64,000 nt of DNA from Pseudolactococcus insecticola (GTDB taxonomy: Bacteria > Bacillota > Bacilli > Lactobacillales > Streptococcaceae). Numbering within the stretch: position 1 is the stretch's first letter; each line of letters starts with the position of its first letter. The stretch spans positions 124,001 through 188,000 of the forward strand of contig NZ_BLLH01000002.1 in assembly GCF_011170065.1 (NCBI RefSeq). Reading direction: 5' to 3'. The notes under the pieces are model-generated. The model was not told where the DNA came from. It saw only the letters and a list, made by a program, of their open reading frames with translations, and did no database searches. Shown piece after piece: positions 21,427 through 30,023 of the stretch. Made by a program: the position numbers and the translations under genes.

Positions 21427-21618
21427 GGCTACTCCTTTAGTGATGAGCGACGAAGTCGTGAAGAACTTAGGGAAGTAGCTATGCACAACGTGGCTTGGCG
21501 ATTTATCGCTTAGCCGTTGGGTTGGCTACTCCTTTAGTGAAGAACGACGAAGTCGTGATGAACTTAGGGAAGTAGCTACGTACAACGTGCCTTAGCGGTT
21601 CTACCGCTTAGGCGTTGG
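21427..21618 (-). repeat. Two tandem 95-bp structured repeats in the LysR-gene leader
   Basis: Copy 1 21427-21520, copy 2 21524-21618, about 85-90% identical. Each holds an invariant small hairpin (CGAC-GAA-GTCG), a second hairpin whose stems differ but stay paired (GGCT..GCGAT/ATCGC..AGCC versus GCCT..GCGGT/ACCGC..AGGC), and the same AAAGGAGTAGCC ribosome-site block (minus strand). Only copy 1 is followed by an ATG. The modular look recalls BOX elements of streptococci. Confidence 0.8.
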
Positions 21619-21668
21619 ACGACAAAACAACTTCAACTTCCCAAAAATCTCAAAAACATAACTTTCTA

Positions 21669-21735
21669 TATCCTAGTGAATGAAATGACGAAGAGCTTAA
21701 GGAAGTTGCGCCTGCGATTACTCAGCGCATAAAAG
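21669..21735. repeat. Degenerate third copy of the leader repeat
   Basis: TCCTAGTGAATGAA then ATGACGAAG, CTTAAGGAAGT and a TGCGC/GCGCA hairpin follow the same order as copies 1 and 2 but with many changes. Confidence 0.5.
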
Positions 21736-22029
21736 CACTGCCACATACACATTAACCCAAACTTCCAAAAAATCTATCTCGTTCTATTTAATTACCACTC
21801 TAACACGAAACGCCAAAAATAACACTTAACAAGCTCACGACAACTTTGTTATCTGTTATAATTTCCTAAGTTTTCAATTCGATTGAGAGATTTTTTCTTC
21901 CATTTTCAGCTAATATTTCCCTTGGGGAATCCACCAAAATGTCCTATTTATCACGCTTTATCTATTTTACAATAATTTTCGAAATATTCCCACAAAAAAG
22001 TTTTTTTATCATAATATGAAAACGTATTC
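21736..22029. other. Non-coding stretch between the LysR leader and manL
   Basis: No convincing gene. It must hold the promoter of the LysR gene (minus strand). An extended -10 TGT-TATAAT on the plus strand at 21854-21862 could make a long manL leader or a small RNA; no further evidence. Confidence 0.5.
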
Positions 22030-22067
22030 TGAAAGCGCTTGATTTATTTTTATTAAAAGAATATAAT
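22030..22067 (+). promoter_or_regulatory. manLMN promoter with cre site
   Basis: TTGATT (22039-22044), 17 bp, TATAAT (22062-22067). A catabolite-response element TGAAAGCGCTTGAT (22030-22043) covers the -35 box, placing the operon under CcpA. Confidence 0.8.
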
Positions 22068-22111
22068 AGTTAAGTAATCATTTTTTTATCATATCTAAGG
22101 AGGAACTCAAT

Positions 22112-23104
22112 TTGAGTATCGGAATCGTAATTGCGAGCCATGGTGAATTTGCCAATGGCATTAAGCAATCTGGTTCAATGATCTTCGGTGAACAAGAAAA
22201 AGTACAAGCTGTAACTTTTATGCCATCGGAAGGTCCAAATGACTTGCGCGCTAAGTTCGACGCAGCCATTGCCACATTCGACGCTGATGATGAGGTTTTA
22301 GTTCTTGCGGATTTGTGGAGCGGGTCTCCATTTAACCAAGCAAGTGCTGTCATGGGTGAAAACCCTGATCGTAAAATCGCTATCATCACAGGTCTTAACC
22401 TACCTATGCTGATTCAGGCTTATACTGAACGCATGATGGACGCAGATGCTGGTGTCGACAAGGTTGTCGCTAACATCATCGGTGAAGCTAAGGGCGGTAT
22501 CAAGGTATTGCCTGAAGAGTTGCAACCTGCTGAAGCGGGCGCAGCTACTGCTGATGCACCTGCTGCCAAAGCTGCTGCTATCCCTGAAGGGACTGTCATC
22601 GGCGACGGTAAAATCAAGATCAACCTTGCCCGACTTGACTCACGTCTTTTGCATGGTCAAGTTGCGACAGCCTGGACACCTGAGTCTAAGGCAGACCGCA
22701 TCATCGTGGTTTCAGACGCTGTTTCAAAAGATGACATGCGTAAGAAGCTCATCGAGCAAGCTGCCCCTGGTAACGTTAAAGCTAACGTTGTCCCTATCTC
22801 TAAAATGATTGAAGTTGCAAAGGATCCGCGTTTTGGCGAAACTCACGCACTTCTCTTGTTTGAAACACCTGACGATGCACTTGCTGCTATCGAAGGTGGC
22901 GTACCAGTTACGTCATTGAACGTTGGTTCTATGAGCCACTCAACTGGTAAAACAATGGTCAACAAAGTCCTGTCAATGGACAAACACGACGTTGAAACTT
23001 TTGAAAAATTGAAAGACCTTGGCGTTGAATTTGACGTACGTAAAGTACCAAATGATTCAAAAGCTGACTTGTTCGACTTGATCAAGAAAGCAGATGTGAA
23101 ATAA
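22112..23104 (+). CDS. manL: Mannose-family PTS, EIIAB component
   Basis: 330 residues, cytosolic. The EIIA domain (1-130) has the phosphorylated His10 in [12 protein letters not shown]. An Ala/Pro-rich linker (about 140-165) joins the EIIB domain with its active His in [15 protein letters not shown]. It imports and phosphorylates glucose, mannose and related sugars. The start is a TTG after AGGAGG at 8 nt. Called ptnAB in lactococci. First gene of manLMN. Confidence 0.95.
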   Translation: MSIGIVIASHGEFANGIKQSGSMIFGEQEKVQAVTFMPSEGPNDLRAKFDAAIATFDADDEVLVLADLWSGSPFNQASAVMGENPDRKIAIITGLNLPMLIQAYTERMMDADAGVDKVVANIIGEAKGGIKVLPEELQPAEAGAATADAPAAKAAAIPEGTVIGDGKIKINLARLDSRLLHGQVATAWTPESKADRIIVVSDAVSKDDMRKKLIEQAAPGNVKANVVPISKMIEVAKDPRFGETHALLLFETPDDALAAIEGGVPVTSLNVGSMSHSTGKTMVNKVLSMDKHDVETFEKLKDLGVEFDVRKVPNDSKADLFDLIKKADVK

Positions 23105-23168
23105 GCCAGAGCTTAAGACACATCACACATCTCAAAAACTATTTATTACATGAAAGGGACTTATAAAA

Positions 23169-23972
23169 ATGTCTGTTATTTCTATAATTTTGGTCCTCAT
23201 CGTTGCCTTCTTAGCTGGTATGGACGGTATCCTCGACGAGTTCCAATTTCACCAACCACTTGTGGCGTGTACCCTGATCGGTCTCGTAACAGGTAACTTG
23301 ACTGCTGGGATCATCCTTGGCGGTTCACTCCAAATGATCGCACTTGGCTGGGCAAACATCGGTGCTGCAGTTGCACCCGATGCAGCGCTTGCATCTGTTG
23401 CCTCAGCTATCATCCTTGCCCTTGGTGGTAAAGGTAAAGCTGGTGTTTCTGACGCCATTGCTATCGCCGTTCCCCTTGCAGTAGCTGGTCTTTTCTTGAC
23501 AATGCTCGTGCGTACTGTTTCAGTTGGTCTCGTTCACGGGGCTGATGCTGAAGCTGAAAAAGGTAACATTGCTGGTATGCAAATGTTCCACTTTATCGCC
23601 CTTGCCCTTCAAGGTCTTCGTATCGCTATCCCTGCTGGCCTTATCCTTGCAATCGGTGCTGATCGCGTATCATCTGTTTTGAACGCAATGCCAGCATGGT
23701 TGTCTGCAGGTATGGCTATCGGTGGTGGTATGGTCGTTGCCGTTGGTTATGCGATCGTTATCAACATGATGGCAACTAACGAAGTATGGCCATTTTTCTT
23801 CATCGGTTTCGCACTTGCAGCCGTTTCATCATTGACTTTGATTGCCATGGGTATGATCGGTCTTGCGATCGCTTTCATCTATCTTAACCTCTCTAAACAA
23901 GGTGGTTCAGGTAATGGTGGTGGCGGTGCAGGATCTGGTGATCCTATCGGCGACATCTTGAACGACTACTAA
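23169..23972 (+). CDS. manM: Mannose-family PTS, EIIC component
   Basis: 267-residue membrane subunit forming part of the sugar path. It shows the family pattern of hydrophobic segments (MSVISIILVLIVAFLAGMDGILDEFQ start, GLVTGNLTAGIILGGSLQM) and a Gly-rich C-terminal tail. With EIID it is the known receptor for class IIa bacteriocins and lactococcin A in lactococci. AAAGGGAC precedes the ATG; 64 bp follow manL. Confidence 0.95.
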   Translation: MSVISIILVLIVAFLAGMDGILDEFQFHQPLVACTLIGLVTGNLTAGIILGGSLQMIALGWANIGAAVAPDAALASVASAIILALGGKGKAGVSDAIAIAVPLAVAGLFLTMLVRTVSVGLVHGADAEAEKGNIAGMQMFHFIALALQGLRIAIPAGLILAIGADRVSSVLNAMPAWLSAGMAIGGGMVVAVGYAIVINMMATNEVWPFFFIGFALAAVSSLTLIAMGMIGLAIAFIYLNLSKQGGSGNGGGGAGSGDPIGDILNDY

Positions 23973-23987
23973 GAAAGGAAACGAAAA

Positions 23988-24899
23988 ATGTCTGAAAAAA
24001 TTACACTTTCAAAATCTGACCGTCTGTCAGTAGCATGGCGTTCTACTTTCCTTCAAGGTTCTTGGAACTACGAACGTATGCAAAACTTGGGATGGGCATT
24101 TGCCATGGTCCCAGCTATTAAAAAACTTTACACAACTAAAGAAGACCGTGCAGCAGCACTTAAACGTCACTTGGAATTCTTCAACACACATCCATATGTT
24201 GCTTCTCCTATCCTTGGTGTAACACTTGCCTTGGAAGAAGAAAAAGCCAATGGTGCACCTGTTGATGACGTTGCTGTCCAAGGGGTTAAAGTTGGTATGA
24301 TGGGGCCTTTGGCCGGTATCGGTGATCCAGTCTTCTGGTTTACAGTTCGTCCTATCCTTGGTGCCCTTGGTGCGTCTCTTGCAATGAGCGGTAACATCTT
24401 AGGTCCAATCATCTTCTTTATCGCTTGGAACTTGATTCGTTGGGCATTCATGTGGTATACACAAGAATTTGGCTATAAAGCTGGTTCTGCTATCACTGAT
24501 GACCTCTCTGGTGGTCTCTTGAAAGACATCACTAAAGGTGCTTCTATCCTTGGTATGTTCGTCCTTGGCGTACTCGTTGCACGTTGGGTATCTATCACTT
24601 GGACTCCTATCGTGTCTACTGTTAAACTTGATAAAGGTGCATTCATCGATTGGAATCATATTACTTCCGGATCAAAAGGTATCCAAGAAGCCTTGCAACA
24701 ACAAGGTTCTGGATTGTCATTGACTTCTGAAAAAGTGACAACTTTACAAAATAACTTGGACTCCCTTGTTCCTGGTTTGTCAGCACTTGGTCTCACATTC
24801 CTTTGTATGTGGCTCCTCAAGAAAAAAGTATCACCAATCATCATCATCCTCGGCCTCTTCGTCGTGGGTATCGTCTTCCACCTTATTGGTTTGATGTAA
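23988..24899 (+). CDS. manN: Mannose-family PTS, EIID component
   Basis: 303-residue membrane partner of EIIC. The soluble N-terminal part has WRSTFLQGSWNYERMQNLGW and the helix GVKVGMMGPLAGIGDPVFW is typical of EIID; membrane segments lie near the C-terminus. It starts 15 bp after manM with AAAGGA. A variable region (residues about 205-250) corresponds to the extracellular loop that governs bacteriocin sensitivity in homologues. A terminator follows. Confidence 0.95.
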   Translation: MSEKITLSKSDRLSVAWRSTFLQGSWNYERMQNLGWAFAMVPAIKKLYTTKEDRAAALKRHLEFFNTHPYVASPILGVTLALEEEKANGAPVDDVAVQGVKVGMMGPLAGIGDPVFWFTVRPILGALGASLAMSGNILGPIIFFIAWNLIRWAFMWYTQEFGYKAGSAITDDLSGGLLKDITKGASILGMFVLGVLVARWVSITWTPIVSTVKLDKGAFIDWNHITSGSKGIQEALQQQGSGLSLTSEKVTTLQNNLDSLVPGLSALGLTFLCMWLLKKKVSPIIIILGLFVVGIVFHLIGLM

Positions 24900-24916
24900 T
24901 CAGGAAGATTCATCTG

Positions 24917-24941
24917 AAAGTCACAGAAATGTGGCTTTTTT
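24917..24941 (+). terminator. manLMN terminator
   Basis: AAAGTCACA-GAAA-TGTGGCTTTTTT hairpin 18 bp after the manN stop. Confidence 0.85.
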
Positions 24942-24989
24942 GATGCAAAAAAATGCCCTATGTGGTAAGGCATCATACCTTTCAAATAA

Positions 24990-25020
24990 AAGAAAACCCC
25001 CTTATCAAATAAGGGGGTTT
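24990..25020 (-). terminator. rplS terminator
   Basis: AAACCCCCTTAT / ATAAGGGGGTTT perfect stem with a 3-nt loop, followed on the minus strand by a short T tract. Confidence 0.85.
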
Positions 25021-25030
25021 ATCCGACAAA

Positions 25031-25378
25031 TTAACGACGGATTTCTTTAATACGAGCAGCCTTACCTTGAAGGGCACGCAAGTAGTAAAGTTTCGCACGA
25101 CGGACTTTACCGTAGCGGATAACTTCGATTTTTTCAACACGTGGTGTGTGGATTGGGAAGATACGTTCTACACCAACACCGTTTGAGATTTTACGAACTG
25201 TGTAAGTTTCTGAGATACCTTGTCCTTTACGCGCAATAACAACGCCTTCAAACAACTGAATACGTTCACGAGTACCTTCGACAACTTTGGCGTGAACACG
25301 CACAGAGTCACCAGGACGGAAAGCAGGGATGTCGCTACGAAGTTGACCTTCGTTGATAGCTTCGATTAATGGATTCAT
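25031..25378 (-). CDS. rplS: Ribosomal protein L19
   Basis: 115-residue 50S protein at the interface with the 30S subunit. The sequence ([20 protein letters not shown], then [25 protein letters not shown]) is unmistakable. The start at 25378 follows AAGGAG. An 80-nt structured leader precedes it. It stands as a single gene with its own promoter and terminator. Confidence 0.98.
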   Translation of the reverse strand: MNPLIEAINEGQLRSDIPAFRPGDSVRVHAKVVEGTRERIQLFEGVVIARKGQGISETYTVRKISNGVGVERIFPIHTPRVEKIEVIRYGKVRRAKLYYLRALQGKAARIKEIRR

Positions 25379-25469
25379 TTTATTCTCCTTGTCTACCAAT
25401 CTTATGGCACTCGTGCCCAGCGGATTAGCGATATTTAGTGCGTCCATTACGCACAAGTTCTATTATACC
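25379..25469 (-). ncRNA. L19 leader (autoregulatory 5' UTR) and rplS promoter
   Basis: TGG-TATAAT (25462-25469) places transcription start near 25455, leaving about 77 nt before the ATG. The leader opens with a strong hairpin GTGCGT-AATGG-ACGCAC and has a second one around GGGCAC/GTGCC next to the AAGGAG site. This position and shape fit the L19 leader motif known in Firmicutes. The assignment is by eye, not by covariance model. Confidence 0.6.
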
Positions 25470-25471
25470 AG

Positions 25472-25498
25472 AAAACGCCTGAAATACAAGCGTTTTTT
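25472..25498 (-). terminator. Terminator of the ABC operon
   Basis: AAAACGC / GCGTTTT stem with a short T tract on the minus strand, abutting the rplS -10 element. Confidence 0.5.
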
Positions 25499-25506
25499 GA
25501 TTATTT

Positions 25507-26175
25507 TTAAGCTGTTTTTTCACTAAATGTGCGATTTTTGAGTTCATAGATAACGTCACTGCTGTTTGCGACTTCGCTTTCGTGGGTGACTAGGATGACG
25601 ATTTTACCTTCGTCGTGTGCGATGTCTTGGAAGATTTTTACAATATCACGAGTGGTTTCTTCGTCTAGGTTGCCTGTGGGTTCATCTGCGATGATGATTT
25701 GGGACTGGGTGATGAGGCTGCGGGCAATGGCGACACGTTGCTGTTGTCCACCGGAGAGCATGCCAACTTTTTTGTGAATCAGCTCTTCACCTAGTCCAAC
25801 ACGTTTCAAAATATCAGTGATCGCTGCTTTTTCATCGCTATAAGTTGCACCCGATATGTTGATGGCCGTTTTGACATTGTCAAAAGCTGTCATATAGGTC
25901 AGGAGGTTGTAGGCTTGAAAGACGGTCGAAACGGTCTTTAGGCGGTACTTAGTCAGGCCCTTTTTTTTGATATCAGTATCGTCGTAGAGGACCTTACCTC
26001 CCTTTGGCGTGTCAAGGCCAGCTAGGAGCGAGAGCAGGGTCGTTTTACCGCTGCCAGATGAGCCCAAGATGGCATACATGACGCCTTCTGAAAATGTTTC
26101 TGTCACGTCACGAAAGAGGTAGTCGTCAGGGTTTTGTGTGTAATAATAGGTCAGATTTTCGATTTTCAGTGTCAT
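25507..26175 (-). CDS. MacB/LolD-type ABC transporter ATPase
   Basis: 222 residues. Walker A GSSGSGKTT, Q-loop in VFQAYNLL, signature LSGGQQQR, Walker B IIIADEPTG and the switch His in VTHE are all present, so it should be active. It is of the type that powers FtsX-like permeases for export or envelope stress rather than import. The permease lies 1 bp upstream in the same operon. Confidence 0.92.
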   Translation of the reverse strand: MTLKIENLTYYYTQNPDDYLFRDVTETFSEGVMYAILGSSGSGKTTLLSLLAGLDTPKGGKVLYDDTDIKKKGLTKYRLKTVSTVFQAYNLLTYMTAFDNVKTAINISGATYSDEKAAITDILKRVGLGEELIHKKVGMLSGGQQQRVAIARSLITQSQIIIADEPTGNLDEETTRDIVKIFQDIAHDEGKIVILVTHESEVANSSDVIYELKNRTFSEKTA

Positions 26176-26176
26176 A

Positions 26177-27643
26177 TTAAGCTCCTGTCAAGATTTCTTT
26201 AGGGTTGAGACGGATGATACCAATGCTTGCAATCACCACAGCAATCACGATGATACCAAAGGCTATCGCACCAAGCATAGCAATTTGTTTGCCGCTCATT
26301 TTGACATTTAGTTTATCAATTGCCTTAATCTGTGTCGCGCTTTGGTTAAATGGATTTGTACGTGCCGCGCCACCTTGTTGTGGTCCACCAGCTTTATCAG
26401 TAGTTGTCGTGCTCGTTGTAGTCGCTGTTGTTTGGCTTTCAAGGAGCTGACTACCTACGGCATTACCAACGAAATTACCTGATGCTGTGGCAATCCCAAC
26501 AGCTACAACCATAACAATGAAAAGCTCTACAAAGAATTGACCGATGACTTTGAGACGGCTTTCCCCCATACTCATGAGGATACCGATTTCGCCACGACGT
26601 TCGCGAATGGTCAAGATGACAATCAAACTCAGGATAATCGTCCCTGCTACTGCTACCAATAAAACGATGTTACGTGCAAATTTTGCGACATTATTCAAAG
26701 GTTGGAGCATAGTTTGATAGGTAGCGTCGTTACTTGTCACGCTATAAGTTGTGGTATCAATTAGCTTATCAGCTGCTTTGACAAAGGCAGCACTTTTTGC
26801 TGGATCTGTCAGATTGTACACGGCTGAATCAACCGTCCCTGTTGTACCTGCGAGTGTATTTGCAAACGTTAAGCTTGAGTAAATTTGGTTACTAACGTTC
26901 ATAAATGAGAAGCTCATAGCTGTACTATCAAGGCTTGCTGATGACTTGTAAATCCCTACAACTGTCATGGTGTAAGACTTGCTGTTGCTATCAAGCAATG
27001 TAAAGGTTGAGCCGACTTTTAGACTGTTTGCAGTGGCAAGGTCAGACTCAATCACGACATTATTTGTTTTTTCGTCAGAAGTCGTAAGGGCACGGCCGCT
27101 TGTGATTTTATTGGTGCCAGCTGAGAAGGCTGTGACACTTTTCAGGTTATTGGTCCCAATGACTTGGAAATCTCCTGAAGGTTGTTTTTCTTCGCCACCG
27201 CCTGAAAATTCAGCTTTCCCGCCACCATCTGTTTCTGTTGTTGAAGATGTTGTTGTGCTGCTTGTTGACGTGATTGGTGTGATGTTCCCTTTTGTAGCTG
27301 TTGTTTGCTTGGTAAAGCTGTATGATTTAACGCCTGACAATGCTGCTATTTTTTGGGCATCCGTCAGCTTGACAGGTGTCAGATCAAACGTCCCACGAGT
27401 TGTTGTACTGCTACTACTTGAAGCAGTTGCTTGCGCTTTTTTCATCATGGCTTCGCGGTCAACGGCAAGCGTCACGGTTGCACCAGCTTCTTTTTTAGCA
27501 TTTTCGATTGATTGGTTGGCTGAGTTATTGATGACAAGTCCTGATAAGACAAAGATGAGAATCGCTGAGAAAGTCACGATCAAAAGAACTGTTCTACCGA
27601 TTTTGGCTCTTGTAAATAACCATGCGCGTCTGATAAAATCCAT
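26177..27643 (-). CDS. FtsX/MacB-type ABC permease
   Basis: 488 residues. An N-terminal membrane segment is followed by a large extracellular domain (about 45-320) rich in Ser/Thr, then three membrane segments (around 325-350, 370-395 and 460-480) with the FtsX core (RERRGEIGILMSMGES). This is the MacB-like architecture of mechanotransmission ABC systems. A second low-complexity Thr-rich loop (TTATTTSTTTT) lies between the last segments. Operon with the ATPase and a small membrane protein. Substrate unknown. Confidence 0.9.
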   Translation of the reverse strand: MDFIRRAWLFTRAKIGRTVLLIVTFSAILIFVLSGLVINNSANQSIENAKKEAGATVTLAVDREAMMKKAQATASSSSSTTTRGTFDLTPVKLTDAQKIAALSGVKSYSFTKQTTATKGNITPITSTSSTTTSSTTETDGGGKAEFSGGGEEKQPSGDFQVIGTNNLKSVTAFSAGTNKITSGRALTTSDEKTNNVVIESDLATANSLKVGSTFTLLDSNSKSYTMTVVGIYKSSASLDSTAMSFSFMNVSNQIYSSLTFANTLAGTTGTVDSAVYNLTDPAKSAAFVKAADKLIDTTTYSVTSNDATYQTMLQPLNNVAKFARNIVLLVAVAGTIILSLIVILTIRERRGEIGILMSMGESRLKVIGQFFVELFIVMVVAVGIATASGNFVGNAVGSQLLESQTTATTTSTTTTDKAGGPQQGGAARTNPFNQSATQIKAIDKLNVKMSGKQIAMLGAIAFGIIVIAVVIASIGIIRLNPKEILTGA

Positions 27644-27658
27644 TTTCTACCTACTTTC

Positions 27659-27946
27659 TTATACCGCAGTGTTAGTGCTTGTGCTGTTGTCCGACGATGT
27701 TGCAGTTGATGATCCGGACGTTGACGAGTCTGACGAATCTGAGGTCGCACCTCCCTGTGCATCTGGCGCATTGCCATCACCACTTTGACCGCTAGTTTTA
27801 AAATCAGTCGGTCTCTGATGACTTGGCACGGTATTAGTAGGTGTTGCCATACTTTTTAGCGTATAGCCTCCTCCAAATCCTAGAGCTACCAGGATAATGC
27901 CAGCAATAACTGTCATTACGCGCTTTTTGTTAAAAAATTTCACCAT
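27659..27946 (-). CDS. Small membrane-anchored Ser/Thr-rich protein of the ABC operon
   Basis: 95 residues from the ATG at 27946, chosen because AAAGGA lies about 9 nt upstream; a TTG 18 bp earlier has no ribosome site. One N-terminal membrane span (VMTVIAGIILVALGFGGGYTL) is followed by about 65 low-complexity, mostly Ser/Thr/Asp/Gly extracellular residues. No family recognised. It is the first gene of the operon, 15 bp before the permease, so it may be an accessory subunit or sensor for the ABC system. Confidence 0.7.
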   Translation of the reverse strand: MVKFFNKKRVMTVIAGIILVALGFGGGYTLKSMATPTNTVPSHQRPTDFKTSGQSGDGNAPDAQGGATSDSSDSSTSGSSTATSSDNSTSTNTAV

Positions 27947-28047
27947 AATAAAAAATCCTTTCAATATTGTGAGCCTAACTCAACTCTTGATAAGGATAGT
28001 TTACTATTTAGGACTTTCGTCAACCTAAACTCAAACTAAATTGAAAC

Positions 28048-28842
28048 TTAAAGCTTTTCAAGTAGGTCTGGTAGTTCATGAAGACTTTGAATGCTATGGT
28101 CTGGCGTGACTGTGCTATTTGCTGGTTTATCGTCACGGTTGAGCCAGATTGATATGATGCCTGAGGCATTTGCCCCTAAAATATCTGTAAATAGGTTATC
28201 ACCAACCATGACTGTACTTGCTTTTTCAGCCGTTGCACGGGTGAGCGTAAAGTCAAACAGACCAGGCGCTGGTTTACCTTGACCAAAATCACCCGACACA
28301 AGGATTTTGTCAAAATATTGTCTGAGTTTGCGCGTTTTATCAATCTTGAAATGCTGCAAAGACGGCGCACCGTTTGTCAAAAGAACCAGCTGATAACCAG
28401 CATCTTTCAGCTGATCAAGCACCTCATAAGTATCGTCAAAGGCAAGTGCTAACTCTAGTCTGATGGTCACAAACATCATGGCTGCAACCTTTGACAAGCG
28501 CATGTCAGGCACACCCACATCGGCAAAGGCGAGCGACCAGACCATCTGCCGAAACTCTTTTGCCGTGTCTCGTAGATCAGGAAAACGCAAGCTGCTATCA
28601 GCAAACTCGCCCCATAACACTTCATAGGGGCCAATGCCTATCTGGACTGTGAAATCAAAAATATCATAACTAGATAAAAGCGACTCTGTCCGATCACGTA
28701 CGGCTTCTTCTAGCAATTTAGCGTCAATCTGCGGATACTTGGCTGACACAAAAGATGTCGTGCGATCAAATGCAATCTGAACCGCTGCTTCATCTAATAA
28801 AAGCGTGTCGTCCAAGTCAAAAATAATGGTTTTTACTGTCAT
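28048..28842 (-). CDS. HAD-IA family hydrolase, YjjG-like
   Basis: 264-residue soluble phosphatase. Motif I FDLDDTLL is at residues 9-16, motif II in VLLTNGA, the Lys motif in GQGKPAPGLF and the acidic motif in MVGDNLFTDILGA. The helical cap follows motif I as in subfamily IA. YjjG-like enzymes dephosphorylate pyrimidine nucleotides, but the substrate here is not certain. Its ATG directly follows the stop of the TMEM175 gene and GGAGG lies inside that gene, so the two are co-translated. Confidence 0.87.
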   Translation of the reverse strand: MTVKTIIFDLDDTLLLDEAAVQIAFDRTTSFVSAKYPQIDAKLLEEAVRDRTESLLSSYDIFDFTVQIGIGPYEVLWGEFADSSLRFPDLRDTAKEFRQMVWSLAFADVGVPDMRLSKVAAMMFVTIRLELALAFDDTYEVLDQLKDAGYQLVLLTNGAPSLQHFKIDKTRKLRQYFDKILVSGDFGQGKPAPGLFDFTLTRATAEKASTVMVGDNLFTDILGANASGIISIWLNRDDKPANSTVTPDHSIQSLHELPDLLEKL

Positions 28843-29418
28843 CTATACCTCCGGGTTATCGCTCACAAGCGCTGCAACACCAATCTCTATCCCATTTATA
28901 ATCAGGACAAATGGTGGGAAAAGGAAAATCGTCACTGCAAGACTAAAAAGTTGCAGTCCCCACCAGATCGGTGAGTTGATAAATCGATAGACAGGCATGG
29001 CACGAAGACGGTCAGAAACATCTGGATTTGCCTTCGCTAAATTACCCGTCAATATCTTATACGAAATTCCCCACGAAAAGTTCACAATAAAATAAAATAT
29101 TGCTGGAACCACACTCATCATGTGACTGCCAAGAAACTTGATCGAAAACGGGATCAGACTCAATGTAAACATCCAAAAAAGATTTGAAAAATAAATTTTT
29201 CGGGTGATTCTTTTTGATATGGCAAACAGATAATGGTGGTTGTACCAAGACACGCCAACGTCAACAAAGGCAACGAGATAGGCTAAAAAATAGGCCCAGT
29301 TTTCTGATAATAAATCATGCCAAGTCGCATGTTCAGGCACCTCAAACTCCAATACCATAATCGTCACTAAAATCGCGATAATGGCGTCAGAAAAGGCGGA
29401 TAATCTTTCTTTGTTCAT
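28843..29418 (-). CDS. TMEM175-family potassium channel, second copy
   Basis: 191 residues, six predicted membrane spans, with the family start RLSAFSDAIIAILVTIMVLE. Related to the product at 19886-20458 but clearly diverged. It is in an operon with the HAD gene without any gap. Function as a K+ channel is by family. Confidence 0.85.
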   Translation of the reverse strand: MNKERLSAFSDAIIAILVTIMVLEFEVPEHATWHDLLSENWAYFLAYLVAFVDVGVSWYNHHYLFAISKRITRKIYFSNLFWMFTLSLIPFSIKFLGSHMMSVVPAIFYFIVNFSWGISYKILTGNLAKANPDVSDRLRAMPVYRFINSPIWWGLQLFSLAVTIFLFPPFVLIINGIEIGVAALVSDNPEV

Positions 29419-29466
29419 TCAAATTCTCTACTCTCTACTCCCTACTCATTTTTTTGCGGATAAAAT

Positions 29467-29494
29467 AATAATCTCATTTTCCAATGAGATTATT
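29467..29494. terminator. Bidirectional-looking terminator after smpB
   Basis: AATAATCTCATT / AATGAGATTATT stem with a 4-nt loop and T-rich flank, 13 bp after smpB. The minus strand also reads TGC-TATAAT across the right arm, a possible promoter for the TMEM175-HAD operon. Confidence 0.8.
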
Positions 29495-29506
29495 ATAGCA
29501 TATTTT

Positions 29507-29977
29507 CTATCGATTAAACGCTTTAAGTTGCTTTGCAATATCACGATTTTGTTCTTTTCGTTTGATGGTTTCGCGTTTGTCGTAGTTCTTTTTACCTTTT
29601 GCAAGACCCATGAGAACTTTAGCAAATCCGTCTTTAATGTAGACGCGTAGTGGCACAAAGCTCATGCCTGCTTGAGAAATCTCAGCTTCAATTTTTGCGA
29701 TTTCTTTTTTATGGAGCAGGAGTTTGCGGCTGCGTGTCGGATCAACATTCCAAATGTTACCTTCTTCAAACGGTGTGATATGGACGTTACTAAGCCAGAC
29801 TTCACCGTTTCTGACGCGGGCAAATCCGTCTCTGATATTGATACGTGCTTGTCTGACGGACTTGATTTCAGTCCCCGTCAGAACAATGCCCGCCTCAAAT
29901 GTGTCTGTGATTTCGTAGTCATAGTGCGCTTTTTTATTTTGCGCAACGACATTATCTTTGACCTTTTCTTTTGCCAT
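29507..29977 (-). CDS. smpB: SsrA-binding protein
   Basis: 156 residues; binds tmRNA and brings it to stalled ribosomes for trans-translation. The diagnostic YEAGI-like start ([15 protein letters not shown]), the [11 protein letters not shown] block and the basic tail ([21 protein letters not shown]) are present. Last gene of secG-rnr-smpB, a classical Firmicute order in which RNase R degrades the rescued mRNA. Confidence 0.97.
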   Translation of the reverse strand: MAKEKVKDNVVAQNKKAHYDYEITDTFEAGIVLTGTEIKSVRQARINIRDGFARVRNGEVWLSNVHITPFEEGNIWNVDPTRSRKLLLHKKEIAKIEAEISQAGMSFVPLRVYIKDGFAKVLMGLAKGKKNYDKRETIKRKEQNRDIAKQLKAFNR

Positions 29978-30023
29978 TTTGATGACCTCTTTGCTCTAAG
30001 CTATATTTATTCAGTCAATCTTG

